Below, in pieces: positions 26,047 through 34,883 of a DNA stretch of 64,000 bases (positions within the stretch are counted from its first letter, which is position 1; every line of letters begins with the position of its first letter). The position numbers and the translations under genes were made by a program. The notes beneath the pieces are model-generated. The model did no database searches. It was not told where the DNA came from and saw only the letters and a program-made list of their open reading frames with translations. The stretch covers positions 1 to 64,000 of the forward strand of contig VMEE01000076.1 in NCBI GenBank assembly GCA_009910795.1. Direction: 5' to 3'. The DNA is from Dehalobacter sp. CP (lineage in GTDB: Bacteria; Bacillota_B; Desulfitobacteriia; Desulfitobacteriales; Syntrophobotulaceae).

Positions 26047-26871
26047 ATGGAAAATATACTTGAGATGTATCTGAAAATTATTCCTTCTCTTCAAGAAATC
26101 ATGGATGAAGATTTTAGTGTTGTTCTGGGGGATACGAAAGAAATTCTGAAATATGTGCCTAGTAAAAAATTTGATCTGAAGTTCTCCGAAGGAGCCAGTT
26201 ATGCTGGTGATCAAAATCATCCGATCCATAAGGTTATTGCAGAAAACAAACAATTGGTTTTTTTCCCGGAAAGCTCCGGCTGTTTGTTTAAGGTAATCAT
26301 TACTCCAATACATGATGAAAACGGGAAGGTTATCGGCGCTATTAACATAGGAAGAGACTTAGAATCACAAAGTCAAATTGATCAGTCGGCAGAAAGTTTA
26401 TATTCTGCAATTCAGGAAGTTAACGCAAGTATCCAGGAAATTGCGAAGGCTTTCAATGAATTATCTGAAACAATTGACAATGTTAATAAAGATACCAAGT
26501 CTTCTGAGATTAAAATAACGAAAACGAACTCTCTTATCAGTTCTATACAGGATATTGCATCTCAGTCGAATCTACTGGCGATTAATGCCGCGATTGAGGC
26601 GGCACATGCAGGAGATAAAGGCAGAGGTTTTTCAGTCGTTGCCGAAGAAGTGAAGAAACTGTCTTTAATAAGTAGTAAATCTGCTAAAGAGGCTGTTGAG
26701 ACTATCAAAGAGATAAAGCAATCCATTGAGAATATTGTAAGCAAAATAGATAACATTGCTGACATAGCAACTAGGCATGTTGCTTCAACTAGTGAGGTTA
26801 GTTCTACTCTTGGTGAGATTACTGCCGCATCGGAAAAACTTGTTAATCTTTCGAGACAGTCCATAAAATAG
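26047..26871 (+). CDS. Soluble chemoreceptor-like protein (PAS/GAF-like sensor plus MCP signalling tip)
   Basis: A 274-residue protein without membrane helices. The N-terminal about 110 residues form a small sensor domain ending in a PAS-like [20 protein letters not shown] coiled coil then carries the MCP hairpin tip (about 163-200: [38 protein letters not shown]). The size resembles soluble YfmS-type receptors of Bacillus. It may signal the state of the locus or its substrate to CheA, or may be a locus-specific sensor. It lies between methyltransferase and radical SAM genes on the same strand. A decayed relative sits at 12500-12698. Confidence 0.82.
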   Translation: MENILEMYLKIIPSLQEIMDEDFSVVLGDTKEILKYVPSKKFDLKFSEGASYAGDQNHPIHKVIAENKQLVFFPESSGCLFKVIITPIHDENGKVIGAINIGRDLESQSQIDQSAESLYSAIQEVNASIQEIAKAFNELSETIDNVNKDTKSSEIKITKTNSLISSIQDIASQSNLLAINAAIEAAHAGDKGRGFSVVAEEVKKLSLISSKSAKEAVETIKEIKQSIENIVSKIDNIADIATRHVASTSEVSSTLGEITAASEKLVNLSRQSIK

Positions 26872-26944
26872 GTGTGCTCTAAAAACAGGGCCTCGAGTCT
26901 CCCAAAGATTCAATTACCACCGGGAACATAATGGAGGTATCTTA

Positions 26945-28330
26945 ATGAATCAACCAGAAAACGTACTCCAAGTGACTGAAAGTGTTTGTCCGGTATGTTT
27001 GGAAAAAATACCTGCAAGGTATATTCTAGACGGCGGGGGAATTTATCTGAAAAAGACCTGTCGTCTTCATGGGGATTTTTCAACGGCTGTTTGGCGCGGC
27101 AGCGGTGAGCTGAGTTATAGCGCCTGGACTAAAGAGAGAGCCTGTGCTCATCCCCAGGTGTGCCTGACGGAAGTAAATCAGGGTTGTCCTTACGATTGCG
27201 GTCTGTGTGCGCAGCATCAACAGCAAACCTGTTGCGTTTTGCTGGAAGTGACCGAGAGGTGCAATTTGAATTGTAATTTCTGTTTCGCCGGCAGTGGGGT
27301 GTCTTGTACGGATCCATCCTTTGAGACGATCAAAGCGTGGCTGGAAAGGCTTGTCGTTCTGGGCAAACCGTTTATACACCTTTCGGGGGGGGAACCGACG
27401 GTACGCAAAGATCTCCCGGAAATCATCAGCCTGGCCAGAGAGATGGGCTTTCCTTATATCCAGTTAAACACCAACGGACTTCGTTTAGGGCTGGAGCCGG
27501 AATACGTCAAAGAGCTTAAGGCAGCAGGCTTGTCAGCTGTTTTTATGCAATTTGACGGGACGAGGAATGAAATCTACCGACAGCTCAGAGGCCGCAATCT
27601 TATGGCGGTTAAAGCAAGCGCCATTGATAACTGCGGGAAAAATAATCTGGGTATTGTACTCGTACCTACGGTAGTGCCGGGGGTAAATGCAGACAATATC
27701 GGAGAGATCGTTCAGTTTGCCTTAGCGAGAATCCCCGCAGTCAGAGGCATTCATTTTCAGCCGGTGAGCTATTTCGGAAGATACCCGGCAGCCCCGCTGG
27801 ACGAACAGAGAATCACATTGCCTGAGGTTATAAGGAATATTGAGATACAGACAAATGGCCTCTTCAAAGCCGAAAACTTCAGACCATCGGGTTGTGACCA
27901 CGCGCGCTGCGGCTTTCATGGAGATTTTGTCTTGTCTCCCGATGGCAGCATCCATCCTTTGAGCAAGAAAAGTGAGCCGGCATCCTGTTGCAGCAAACCG
28001 GGCCGGCATTCAGCGGTGGAATTAAATAGAAATTTTGTGGCTCGACGGTGGACGAGAAATGAAAACGAAAACAGCTGCCGTCAAACAGCTACGAATCTCG
28101 GTATGGAAGATATGGATCATTTTCTTTCCAGGATTCGCACCCACGGGTTTACGATTACCGGAATGGCCTTTCAGGACTGCTGGACCTTGGACCTCGAACG
28201 ACTGCAGGAATGCAGTCTGCATGTGTTCAGTCCGGATGGGAGGATTATTCCCTTCTGCGCATATAATCTAACAAATATTCAAGGAGAAGCGCTTTATCGC
28301 AAGCCGGGGCAGCTATCTCAAATACGTTAG
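26945..28330 (+). CDS. Radical SAM protein with extra Cys motifs, maturation-locus type
   Basis: A 461-residue radical SAM enzyme. An N-terminal Zn-ribbon-like part (CPVC and KTCRLHGDF) and a Cys-rich block (CPYDCGLC, then QTCC) precede the core CNLNCNFC (CxxxCxxC) near residue 106. GGEPT and LNTNGLR follow. The C-terminal half has further Cys/His (GCDHARCGFHGDF, CC near 345), suggesting auxiliary clusters. The layout recalls tetraether-synthase-like and TrsS-like radical SAM families; I recall TrsS being annotated as a radical SAM (seleno)protein linked to such loci, but cannot verify it here. The substrate is unknown. ATG 26945 follows GGAGGTATCTTA. Confidence 0.87.
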   Translation: MNQPENVLQVTESVCPVCLEKIPARYILDGGGIYLKKTCRLHGDFSTAVWRGSGELSYSAWTKERACAHPQVCLTEVNQGCPYDCGLCAQHQQQTCCVLLEVTERCNLNCNFCFAGSGVSCTDPSFETIKAWLERLVVLGKPFIHLSGGEPTVRKDLPEIISLAREMGFPYIQLNTNGLRLGLEPEYVKELKAAGLSAVFMQFDGTRNEIYRQLRGRNLMAVKASAIDNCGKNNLGIVLVPTVVPGVNADNIGEIVQFALARIPAVRGIHFQPVSYFGRYPAAPLDEQRITLPEVIRNIEIQTNGLFKAENFRPSGCDHARCGFHGDFVLSPDGSIHPLSKKSEPASCCSKPGRHSAVELNRNFVARRWTRNENENSCRQTATNLGMEDMDHFLSRIRTHGFTITGMAFQDCWTLDLERLQECSLHVFSPDGRIIPFCAYNLTNIQGEALYRKPGQLSQIR

Positions 28331-28471
28331 TATGCAATGTTGAAGGAGACCTTCGGCGATTGTAATAAATATCCATCCGCTGTGTAAGACCAGGCGCTTC
28401 CTGCTCAGTACTCTAAATATCTTTTATGAAGGAATTCTTGAGAACTATTGGCTAGGGTCGAGCTCTAATAA
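28331..28471. other. Intergenic DNA before the MoeA-like gene
   Basis: No intact gene. Frames such as MKEFLRTIG (from about 28427), broken by stops, resemble the decayed region just downstream. Confidence 0.3.
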
Positions 28472-28563
28472 ACTAATTTCATATTTGTGAAAGAATTCTT
28501 ATTTATATTAACCGATGATGAAGGATGTATTTTGGGTGTAACAGGAGACAAAATTATAAAGTA
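28472..28563 (+). pseudogene. Possible relic of a GAF-sensor regulator
   Basis: An open frame without a start reads KEFLFILTDDEGCILGVTG then DKIIK and stops. The LTDDEGxILxVxGD pattern is typical of the GAF sensor of AcoR/sigma-54 activators, so this may be the remnant of a regulator once located inside the locus. It has no ribosome-binding site of its own and ends 17 bases before the next gene. Confidence 0.4.
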
Positions 28564-28580
28564 AATTAGGGGGATAAAAC

Positions 28581-29603
28581 ATGAAGATGATACCTGTAGA
28601 AAACGCTGTTGGTATGGTACTCGTTCATGATATGACGGAAATCATTCCGGGCAAATATAAAGGCGCTGCGTTTAAAAAAGGGCATATCATAAAAAAAGAA
28701 GATATTCCCCATTTATTAGACATGGGAAAAGAACACATATTTGTTCTAGAGAATAGAGACGGCGAAATTCATGAAGATGAAGCCGCCGGCAGGATAGCAA
28801 GAGCAGCGGCGGGCCAGGGAATAGGGCTTACTGAACCAAACGAGGGGAAAGTAAACCTTTTGGCAAAATGTAAGGGACTTCTTAAAGTAAATGAAGGGGC
28901 ATTATTCGAGATTAATTCTATGGAAGGAATTGTTCTTTCGACACTTCATTCTAACAGGTTAGTTGATGTCAATACGGTTGTCGCCGGTGCAAAAATAATA
29001 CCTTTAACAATAGGAGAAAAAAAAATAATATCCATGGAAAAGATTTGTTCGGAGAATAATCCGGTTATTCAGGTAATGCCTTTACTTAAATTAAAAGCCG
29101 GTCTTGTGACAACCGGGAACGAATTATATTATAAAAGAATTCCAGATAAATCCGGCCCGGTCTTCGTTGAGAAGTTTAGAGAATTGGGATCTGAAGTGAT
29201 CAAACAGATTTTTTCCAAAGATGATCCCAATATGATAGCAGAATCTATCAAGGCATTAATAAAAGCGGGAGCTGATATTGTTCTGGTTACAGGAGGGATG
29301 TCAGTTGACCCTGATGATGTGACCCCAACCGGAGTCAAAAAGGCCGGAGCGCAAATATTGTCATATGGCGCCCCCACGATGCCGGGAGCTATGTTCCTGC
29401 TTTCATATATAAAGAATATTCCTGTATTAGGGCTACCGGCATGCGTGATGTATAACAAAAGAACAATTTTTGACCTTGTGATTCCGAGATTGGCGGCGGG
29501 AGAAAGAATTGAAAGAAGAGATGTTATCAGGTTTGCTCACGGAGGATTATGTTTAGGCTGTAAAGATTGCAGATACCCGAATTGTGGATTTGGCAATGGG
29601 TAA
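28581..29603 (+). CDS. MoeA-like molybdopterin-binding protein with C-terminal four-Cys motif
   Basis: A 340-residue protein. The N-terminal 60 residues (MIPVENAVGMVLVHDMT) resemble the start of MoeA. A MoCF/MogA-type domain (about 170-310) has GLVTTGNELY and VTGGMSVDPDD, the molybdopterin and MPT-AMP binding blocks. The last 25 residues carry CLGCKDCRYPNC, four Cys not part of ordinary MoeA, which may bind a metal or Fe-S cluster. Probably it handles molybdate insertion or a modified pterin for the local aldehyde oxidoreductase. Start ATG follows TTAGGGGGATAAAAC. Confidence 0.85.
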   Translation: MKMIPVENAVGMVLVHDMTEIIPGKYKGAAFKKGHIIKKEDIPHLLDMGKEHIFVLENRDGEIHEDEAAGRIARAAAGQGIGLTEPNEGKVNLLAKCKGLLKVNEGALFEINSMEGIVLSTLHSNRLVDVNTVVAGAKIIPLTIGEKKIISMEKICSENNPVIQVMPLLKLKAGLVTTGNELYYKRIPDKSGPVFVEKFRELGSEVIKQIFSKDDPNMIAESIKALIKAGADIVLVTGGMSVDPDDVTPTGVKKAGAQILSYGAPTMPGAMFLLSYIKNIPVLGLPACVMYNKRTIFDLVIPRLAAGERIERRDVIRFAHGGLCLGCKDCRYPNCGFGNG

Positions 29604-29690
29604 AGGCACAAGAAATACGGAGGGATCATGATTTTGAATTCGGAAGCAGGGATTAAACCTGGATACTGGTAAAATGATAAGGAGTTAATC

Positions 29691-30992
29691 ATGAGGGTGA
29701 CACCGCTTGAAGACTGGATTGTTGGGAAATCCGACATTAAGGAAAGGAATTCGAAGATGCTGGAGGAGTACCAGCTGAACAAGGTAAGAGAGACCTTGTA
29801 TTATGTTAAGAAAAATGGCCGGTTTTACGGCCAAAGACTAAGCAATATTACTGAAGATAAAATTAATACTCTTGATGATATTAAAAACATTCCCTTTACA
29901 CATCCCTATCACATAAGGCAAAATTCGTTGGACTTCTTGTGCCTACCTCAGAAAGAGATAGTAAGAATAGTTTCAATAAAGAGTTCAGGAACAAGCGGAG
30001 AAGAAAAAAGAATCTACTTTTCAGAACAGGATTTAAACCTTACCGTTGATTTTTTTAAAGTTGGAATGAGTTGTTTAATAGATCAAAACGACAGGGTTAT
30101 GGTGCTTCTTCCAGGCAATACCTACGGCAGTATAGGGGACTTGCTGAAAAGAGCGCTGGAAATGTCCAAAGTGCCATGCTTTATCCACGGCGTTATGGTT
30201 GATCCCGAACAAACGGCCAAAAAAATCATAGAAAATGATATCACTTGTCTTGTTGGAATTCCGATGCAGGTATCCCACTTAAGCAAGTTGAAAGGTGATG
30301 TATTTAAAAGCAGAATCAAGAAAGTCCTTTTAAGCACAGATTATGTTCCGGATGTTTTAATTCACGAATTGACACATCAATATGGGTGCAAGATCTTTAC
30401 CCATTATGGAATGACAGAGATGGGTTATGGTGGAGGTGTGGAATGCGAAGCCCTGGATGGGTATCATATGAGGGAGGCAGATTTGTATTTTGAGATTGTA
30501 AACCCTGATACAGGCGAAGCAGTCCAGGACGGACAATTAGGAGAAGTGGTGTTTACAACCCTTACGAGGAATGCAATGCCTTTAATAAGATACCGGACAG
30601 GTGATATGGCTTCCTTCTCTTCACCCCCCTGTGACTGCGGAACTTTTTTAAAAACAATGAAAAAAGTTTTGGGGAGAATGGATAATAAGGTCACCATCGG
30701 CGAGAATAAGTTTTTATTTTTGAGAGAATTGGATGAAACAATATTGAAATTTAAAGAAGTTTTGGATTATAAAGCCTGTATTACGGATGAAAACCTTCTC
30801 AAAATTGAAATAAGATCAGAAAGTAAATCGATCAAAAAGGATATCGAGCAGAGTATTCAAACCTTACTGGATGAAAAGCTTGGGTGCAAAATGAATTTTA
30901 CTCTTATTGTCAGTCCTCACAGCATACCGGAAAAAATAATCAACAGTATGGTAAAAAGAAAGATTATCGATTATAGGGGAGCTGGAATATGA
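29691..30992 (+). CDS. PaaK-like AMP-dependent CoA ligase (DVU1553-like)
   Basis: A 433-residue adenylate-forming enzyme related to phenylacetate-CoA ligase. The ATP loop SSGTSGEEK (about 97-105), the THYGMTEMGYG aryl/AMP motif (about 235) and LIRYRTGDMA are clear, with a C-terminal lid domain. It adenylates a carboxylate and makes a thioester. In this context it may act on the acid product of aldehyde oxidation, or activate a group used to build a cofactor; the two cannot be told apart. It overlaps the next gene by four bases (ATGA). Confidence 0.87.
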   Translation: MRVTPLEDWIVGKSDIKERNSKMLEEYQLNKVRETLYYVKKNGRFYGQRLSNITEDKINTLDDIKNIPFTHPYHIRQNSLDFLCLPQKEIVRIVSIKSSGTSGEEKRIYFSEQDLNLTVDFFKVGMSCLIDQNDRVMVLLPGNTYGSIGDLLKRALEMSKVPCFIHGVMVDPEQTAKKIIENDITCLVGIPMQVSHLSKLKGDVFKSRIKKVLLSTDYVPDVLIHELTHQYGCKIFTHYGMTEMGYGGGVECEALDGYHMREADLYFEIVNPDTGEAVQDGQLGEVVFTTLTRNAMPLIRYRTGDMASFSSPPCDCGTFLKTMKKVLGRMDNKVTIGENKFLFLRELDETILKFKEVLDYKACITDENLLKIEIRSESKSIKKDIEQSIQTLLDEKLGCKMNFTLIVSPHSIPEKIINSMVKRKIIDYRGAGI

Positions 30993-32095
30993 AAAATACC
31001 AGCATAGCAGCTATTATTGCTGCCGGCGGCTACTCCTCAAGAATGGGGAGTTTTAAGCCGTTTCTGAAATTTGGGAAAAAATCAGCAATCGAAATGCTTA
31101 TTGATACATATAAAGGCTGTGGCATAGATAATATCATCGTTGTAACCGGTTACAAAGGAAGTGAAGTCGCAGAAAAGCTGAGGGAGTCAGGTGCGACATG
31201 CCTGCAAAACGAAAACTATTCGGAAGGAATGTTTACTTCGGTCATAAAGGGAGTTAAAGCTTTGGATACGCGTGTTTCAGCTTTTTTTATGCAGCCGGTG
31301 GATATTCCTCTTGTAAAGAAGCATACGATCGAGCTACTGAAAAAAAAGTATCTGGAAGGCGGTAAAGGTATCATCTACCCTGATTTTTGCGGCAGGGTGG
31401 GACATCCCCCGCTGATACACTGTAAGTACCGAGAGGTGATTTTAAGGAGTAACGGGGAAGGCGGGCTGAAGAAAATTTTAAAAGAATATTCTTCTGATTC
31501 AATTTATGTACACGTATTTGACAAGACAGTACTTATGGATATGGATACAAAAGAAGACTATGAAAAACTGCTTGGATATTTTAATGCCGGTGCACCCGAT
31601 GGGGAAGAGTGTTCCAGCATTTTGGATATATATAAAGTACCGGAAAACATTATAAGACATTGCAGGAAAGTTTCAGAGGTGTCTGTTGAAATTTCTCGCA
31701 GTTTGAATAACGCAGGATACGAGCTTAATGAATGTGCCTTGAAGGCCGCGGCGATGCTCCATGATATTGCCAAAAAGGAAGAAAACCATGCCCGGGTAGG
31801 AGGAAAGATTTTGCAAGAGATTGGGTATGGGAAGGTAGGTTCTATCATAGGCAGTCATACCGATATTGAAGTAGATGGTCAAGGGAGAATCACAGAAAGT
31901 GAAATCCTATATCTCGCCGATAAACTTGTTAGAGAAGATAAAGTAATATCTATTGAGGAAAGATTCAAGCAGTCCCTAAATAAATATCAAGATAACCCTG
32001 AAGTATTGAGAAAGATAGAAAATAGAAGGGATGCCGCTTATAAAATAATAAAAAAAATTGAGGCAGTGACAGGCAGAGGTTTTAACTATGGATAA
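30989..32095 (+). CDS. MobA/MocA-like NTP transferase fused to an HD domain (DVU1551-like)
   Basis: A 368-residue two-domain protein. The N-terminal about 190 residues are a nucleotidyltransferase (AAIIAAGGYSSRMG for the NTP phosphates, FMQPVDIP for the metal), like MocA/MobA, which attach CMP or GMP to molybdopterin. The C-terminal half (about 210-365) is an HD phosphohydrolase domain (MLHDIAKKE, GSHTDIE). Such a fusion could make and hydrolyse a nucleotide-modified pterin. It is translationally coupled to the CoA ligase before it and overlaps the phosphatase gene after it by eight bases. Confidence 0.88.
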   Translation: MKNTSIAAIIAAGGYSSRMGSFKPFLKFGKKSAIEMLIDTYKGCGIDNIIVVTGYKGSEVAEKLRESGATCLQNENYSEGMFTSVIKGVKALDTRVSAFFMQPVDIPLVKKHTIELLKKKYLEGGKGIIYPDFCGRVGHPPLIHCKYREVILRSNGEGGLKKILKEYSSDSIYVHVFDKTVLMDMDTKEDYEKLLGYFNAGAPDGEECSSILDIYKVPENIIRHCRKVSEVSVEISRSLNNAGYELNECALKAAAMLHDIAKKEENHARVGGKILQEIGYGKVGSIIGSHTDIEVDGQGRITESEILYLADKLVREDKVISIEERFKQSLNKYQDNPEVLRKIENRRDAAYKIIKKIEAVTGRGFNYG

Positions 32096-32690
32096 AAAAA
32101 TATTCCTGGTTAGACATGGACAAATTGATTATGGCAGTGAAAAACGGTATATAGGGATAACTGATTTGCCCCTAAGTAATGCCGGCATTAGACAAGCTAC
32201 AAGGCTTCAGGAGTATTTCTCAAGGATAGAGATTGAAAAGGCTTATACCAGTCCGTTAAAAAGATGTCTGCAGACGGCGGAGATCCTTCTTGAGGGTAGT
32301 AATACTCAAAAAGTCATACTTGATGACTTGAAGGAAATCAATATGGGGGAATGGGAAAACCAGACAATCGATTATATAAAGGACCATTTTCGCGAATTGT
32401 ACGAAAAAAGGGGAGTAAGTATTGATGAATTTATTCCACCGGGAGGAGAAAGCTTTGAACAGTTGCAAAAAAGGGTTATACCTGCCTTTGAATTCATCGC
32501 CCAAAATAATACAGGGAATACCCTCATTATCAGCCATGCCGGAGTAAATAGGGTGATATTAAGTAAACTTTTCGATTTTCCTTTGAAGGAACTATTCAAA
32601 ATAAGTCAGCCTTATGGCTGCATAAATGAGCTTAGTTGGGATATAGCATCCCGCAGATGGCAGTGGGATCAAAAAAATACGAAGAGTTAA
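32088..32690 (+). CDS. Histidine phosphatase family protein (DVU1552-like)
   Basis: A 200-residue phosphoglycerate-mutase-like phosphatase. LVRHGQID (about 7-14) contains the RHG catalytic motif, SPLKRCLQTAE the second Arg, and SHAGVNR (about 150) the second catalytic His. It resembles CobC and other small-molecule phosphatases. With the neighbouring nucleotidyltransferase/HD protein it suggests nucleotide or phospho-pterin processing. It is the last gene of the overlapping trio, with a terminator about 25 bases after the stop. Confidence 0.87.
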   Translation: MDKKIFLVRHGQIDYGSEKRYIGITDLPLSNAGIRQATRLQEYFSRIEIEKAYTSPLKRCLQTAEILLEGSNTQKVILDDLKEINMGEWENQTIDYIKDHFRELYEKRGVSIDEFIPPGGESFEQLQKRVIPAFEFIAQNNTGNTLIISHAGVNRVILSKLFDFPLKELFKISQPYGCINELSWDIASRRWQWDQKNTKS

Positions 32691-32713
32691 TGAAATAAAA
32701 AGTACTTCTTTGA

Positions 32714-32757
32714 AACTTGTAATCCTCAATATTGGCGGATTTACAGGTTTTTTTATT
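32714..32757 (+). terminator. Intrinsic terminator of the molybdenum-hydroxylase locus
   Basis: ACTTGTAATCC (32715-32725) pairs, with one bulge, with GGATTTACAGGT (32737-32748), followed by a run of seven T. Confidence 0.75.
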
Positions 32758-32861
32758 ATAAGAGTTGGATAACCATGATAAACCTTGTAAATACGTATAA
32801 ATATCTTTAGGTATTGTTAAGTAGATTGACAAAGTGACAGACAATCAGGAGGACAATAGTA

Positions 32862-32921
32862 ATGGCATATCTGTATTTTGAGGTAGTGGAATCATATTTT
32901 CTCGTAAACAGTAGAAAATAG
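32862..32921 (+). CDS. Possible 19-residue ORF with good ribosome-binding site
   Basis: ATG 32862 follows CAGGAGGACAATAGTA and encodes MAYLYFEVVESYFLVNSRK, then TAG. A TTGACA hexamer lies at 32826. It may be a micropeptide or the surviving start of a decayed gene. Apart from this, 32758-33101 is AT-rich and shows no gene. Confidence 0.25.
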   Translation: MAYLYFEVVESYFLVNSRK

Positions 32922-33101
32922 GATTGATTGGAGCATCTATAATTAAGAACAATAATATGATCAAAAAGAAATTCCAGTAATGCGGGACTTTTCAATATTG
33001 TATGTACATCATTTATAAGATTCCAAAGTTGGGATAAAATATAAAATAAACAATACCAGTGAGAAAATTTACCTATAAAGTAATATTAAAGGAGACTGGC
33101 C

Positions 33102-34700
33102 ATGAAGAAGAAAATTGTTTTGCTTTCTTTAACAGTGCTTCTATTTGGGTTAGGCATTACAGCCATCGCCTATCATAATACGCCTATTAAAGATTACCTA
33201 TTTGGTTGGACAACACGCTCACAAACCCAAACCAATGGCCAGGATCAAACACAAAACCACCGGAATGATACCACGGCACCTTATCAACAGCCAGGAGCGG
33301 ACAATGAACAAACTCCACCTACAGACAGTTTTGCTATCCGCGGAGTTATCGAAGGGTTCTACGGAACTCCCTGGACTATGGCGCAAAGAATAAACATGCT
33401 TACCTTTATTGGCCAACACCATTTTAACACGTATGTCTATGCTCCCAAGGATGACCCTTACCAGCGGACCAATTGGGTAGACCTCTACCCAATTGGACAA
33501 CTACAGCAGATGAAGAGTTTGGTGCAAAGCGCAAAAGCAAATGGAGTTAACTTTGTTTATTCCATTTCTCCTGGTATCCCATCACCGCTGCCCGGTGAAA
33601 CATTGACTTCAGCAAAGGTTGCCAATTCCATTACCTTTACATCTAAAGCCGATGTACAACTGCTTGAAAGCAAAATTGATCAGTTGCGTTCGATTGGAGT
33701 TCACACCTTTATGCTTTCATTTGACGATGTTCAACACTACTTGAAGAGTTCTGACCAACAAGTGTATGGTTCTGATTATCCTAAGGCTCATATCGATTTA
33801 GCAAATAAATTGCTTAAGGATGAGACTGTAAAAGATTCAAGTTTCAGGCTTTGGCTTGCTCCCACAGACTACTACGGTCTTAAGGACAGCGCCTATTGGG
33901 CTACAATACGGTCACATCTGGATCCCTCTATACAGGTGATCTGGACAGGGTCTTGGGTTTTAAACAAATCCATTACAAGTAGTGAAGCTGACCAAGTACG
34001 GCGGCTTTTGGGTAGAAAACCTCTTATCTGGGACAATTATCCGGTCAACGACTATACCTATGTGGTAAAGAAAGCGCCACAACTATTTATGGGACCATTG
34101 ATCAATCGTTCGGAGGATTTGTCGGCATACACGAGTGGCATGTTAGCAAATCCCATGCTTCAACCCGAAGCGTCAAAAATCGCACTTTATACTGTTTCTC
34201 AATATCTGTACAATCCCAGCGCATACCAGCCGCTTCAAGCCTGGGACGAAGCGCTCCAGAGCATGTCTGGCATAGGTGATGCATTGGCCTTCCGTAAATT
34301 CTGTCAATATTCAAGCCAAAGTACGCTTGATACGAGTGACAATACCGGGTTTTCCAAATTAGCCGGCGCTTTTTGGCAAGAATACCAATCAGGGCAGCAT
34401 GGACCTAGTGAATCAGAACTTCGTAAAGAATTACAATTACTGAGTGCTTTGCCCGATAATCTTAAGAAGACAATAACCAACCAACAGCTTTTGGCAGAAA
34501 TTAGCCCATGGGCAGTAAAACTGGGTGAAGAAGGGCAAGCGGGACTACAGGCTTTAGTATATTTAGATTTATCGAGCAATGATCCGCAAAAGCTCACGGC
34601 TAAGCAGCAACTTCAAACAAGCTTGCAACAGTTACGAAACAACAACTTACAAATTGGTTCTGAAGTTCTATCATTTATTAATAAGGCTGGATCTAATTAG
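33102..34700 (+). CDS. GH84 beta-N-acetylglucosaminidase-like protein, exported
   Basis: A 532-residue protein. An N-terminal hydrophobic segment (about 5-23) acts as signal or membrane anchor and is followed by a Gln/Thr-rich linker to about residue 80. The catalytic domain (IRGVIEGFYGTPW near 84, then YAPKDDPYQR) is the GH84 fold; FDDVQH near 208 supplies the Asp-Asp catalytic pair. Family members remove beta-linked GlcNAc from proteins or glycans. The C-terminal 150 residues are helical with no clear domain. It probably acts on cell-surface or host/biofilm glycans. Start follows AAAGGAGACTGGCC. Confidence 0.87.
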   Translation: MKKKIVLLSLTVLLFGLGITAIAYHNTPIKDYLFGWTTRSQTQTNGQDQTQNHRNDTTAPYQQPGADNEQTPPTDSFAIRGVIEGFYGTPWTMAQRINMLTFIGQHHFNTYVYAPKDDPYQRTNWVDLYPIGQLQQMKSLVQSAKANGVNFVYSISPGIPSPLPGETLTSAKVANSITFTSKADVQLLESKIDQLRSIGVHTFMLSFDDVQHYLKSSDQQVYGSDYPKAHIDLANKLLKDETVKDSSFRLWLAPTDYYGLKDSAYWATIRSHLDPSIQVIWTGSWVLNKSITSSEADQVRRLLGRKPLIWDNYPVNDYTYVVKKAPQLFMGPLINRSEDLSAYTSGMLANPMLQPEASKIALYTVSQYLYNPSAYQPLQAWDEALQSMSGIGDALAFRKFCQYSSQSTLDTSDNTGFSKLAGAFWQEYQSGQHGPSESELRKELQLLSALPDNLKKTITNQQLLAEISPWAVKLGEEGQAGLQALVYLDLSSNDPQKLTAKQQLQTSLQQLRNNNLQIGSEVLSFINKAGSN

Positions 34701-34781
34701 GCGCTGCTGAATTACAGCTAAACCCGCATGAACTTTTTATCTTAAATGACAAATTACAAAATTTTTGCTTAACCTTGTCAT

Positions 34782-34826
34782 AAAGCCTTGTAAGCTGTCA
34801 GAATACGGATTACAAGGCTTTTCTAT
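34782..34826. terminator. Intrinsic terminator between convergent genes
   Basis: AAAGCCTTGTAA (34782-34793) pairs with TTACAAGGCTTT (34810-34821), followed by TCTATT on the plus side. It can serve the GH84 gene. Confidence 0.75.
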
Positions 34827-34883
34827 TCGGATTTTTTCTGCCGGAGATGCCGGAGACTATTTTTAATATCACCCGGAATCACT

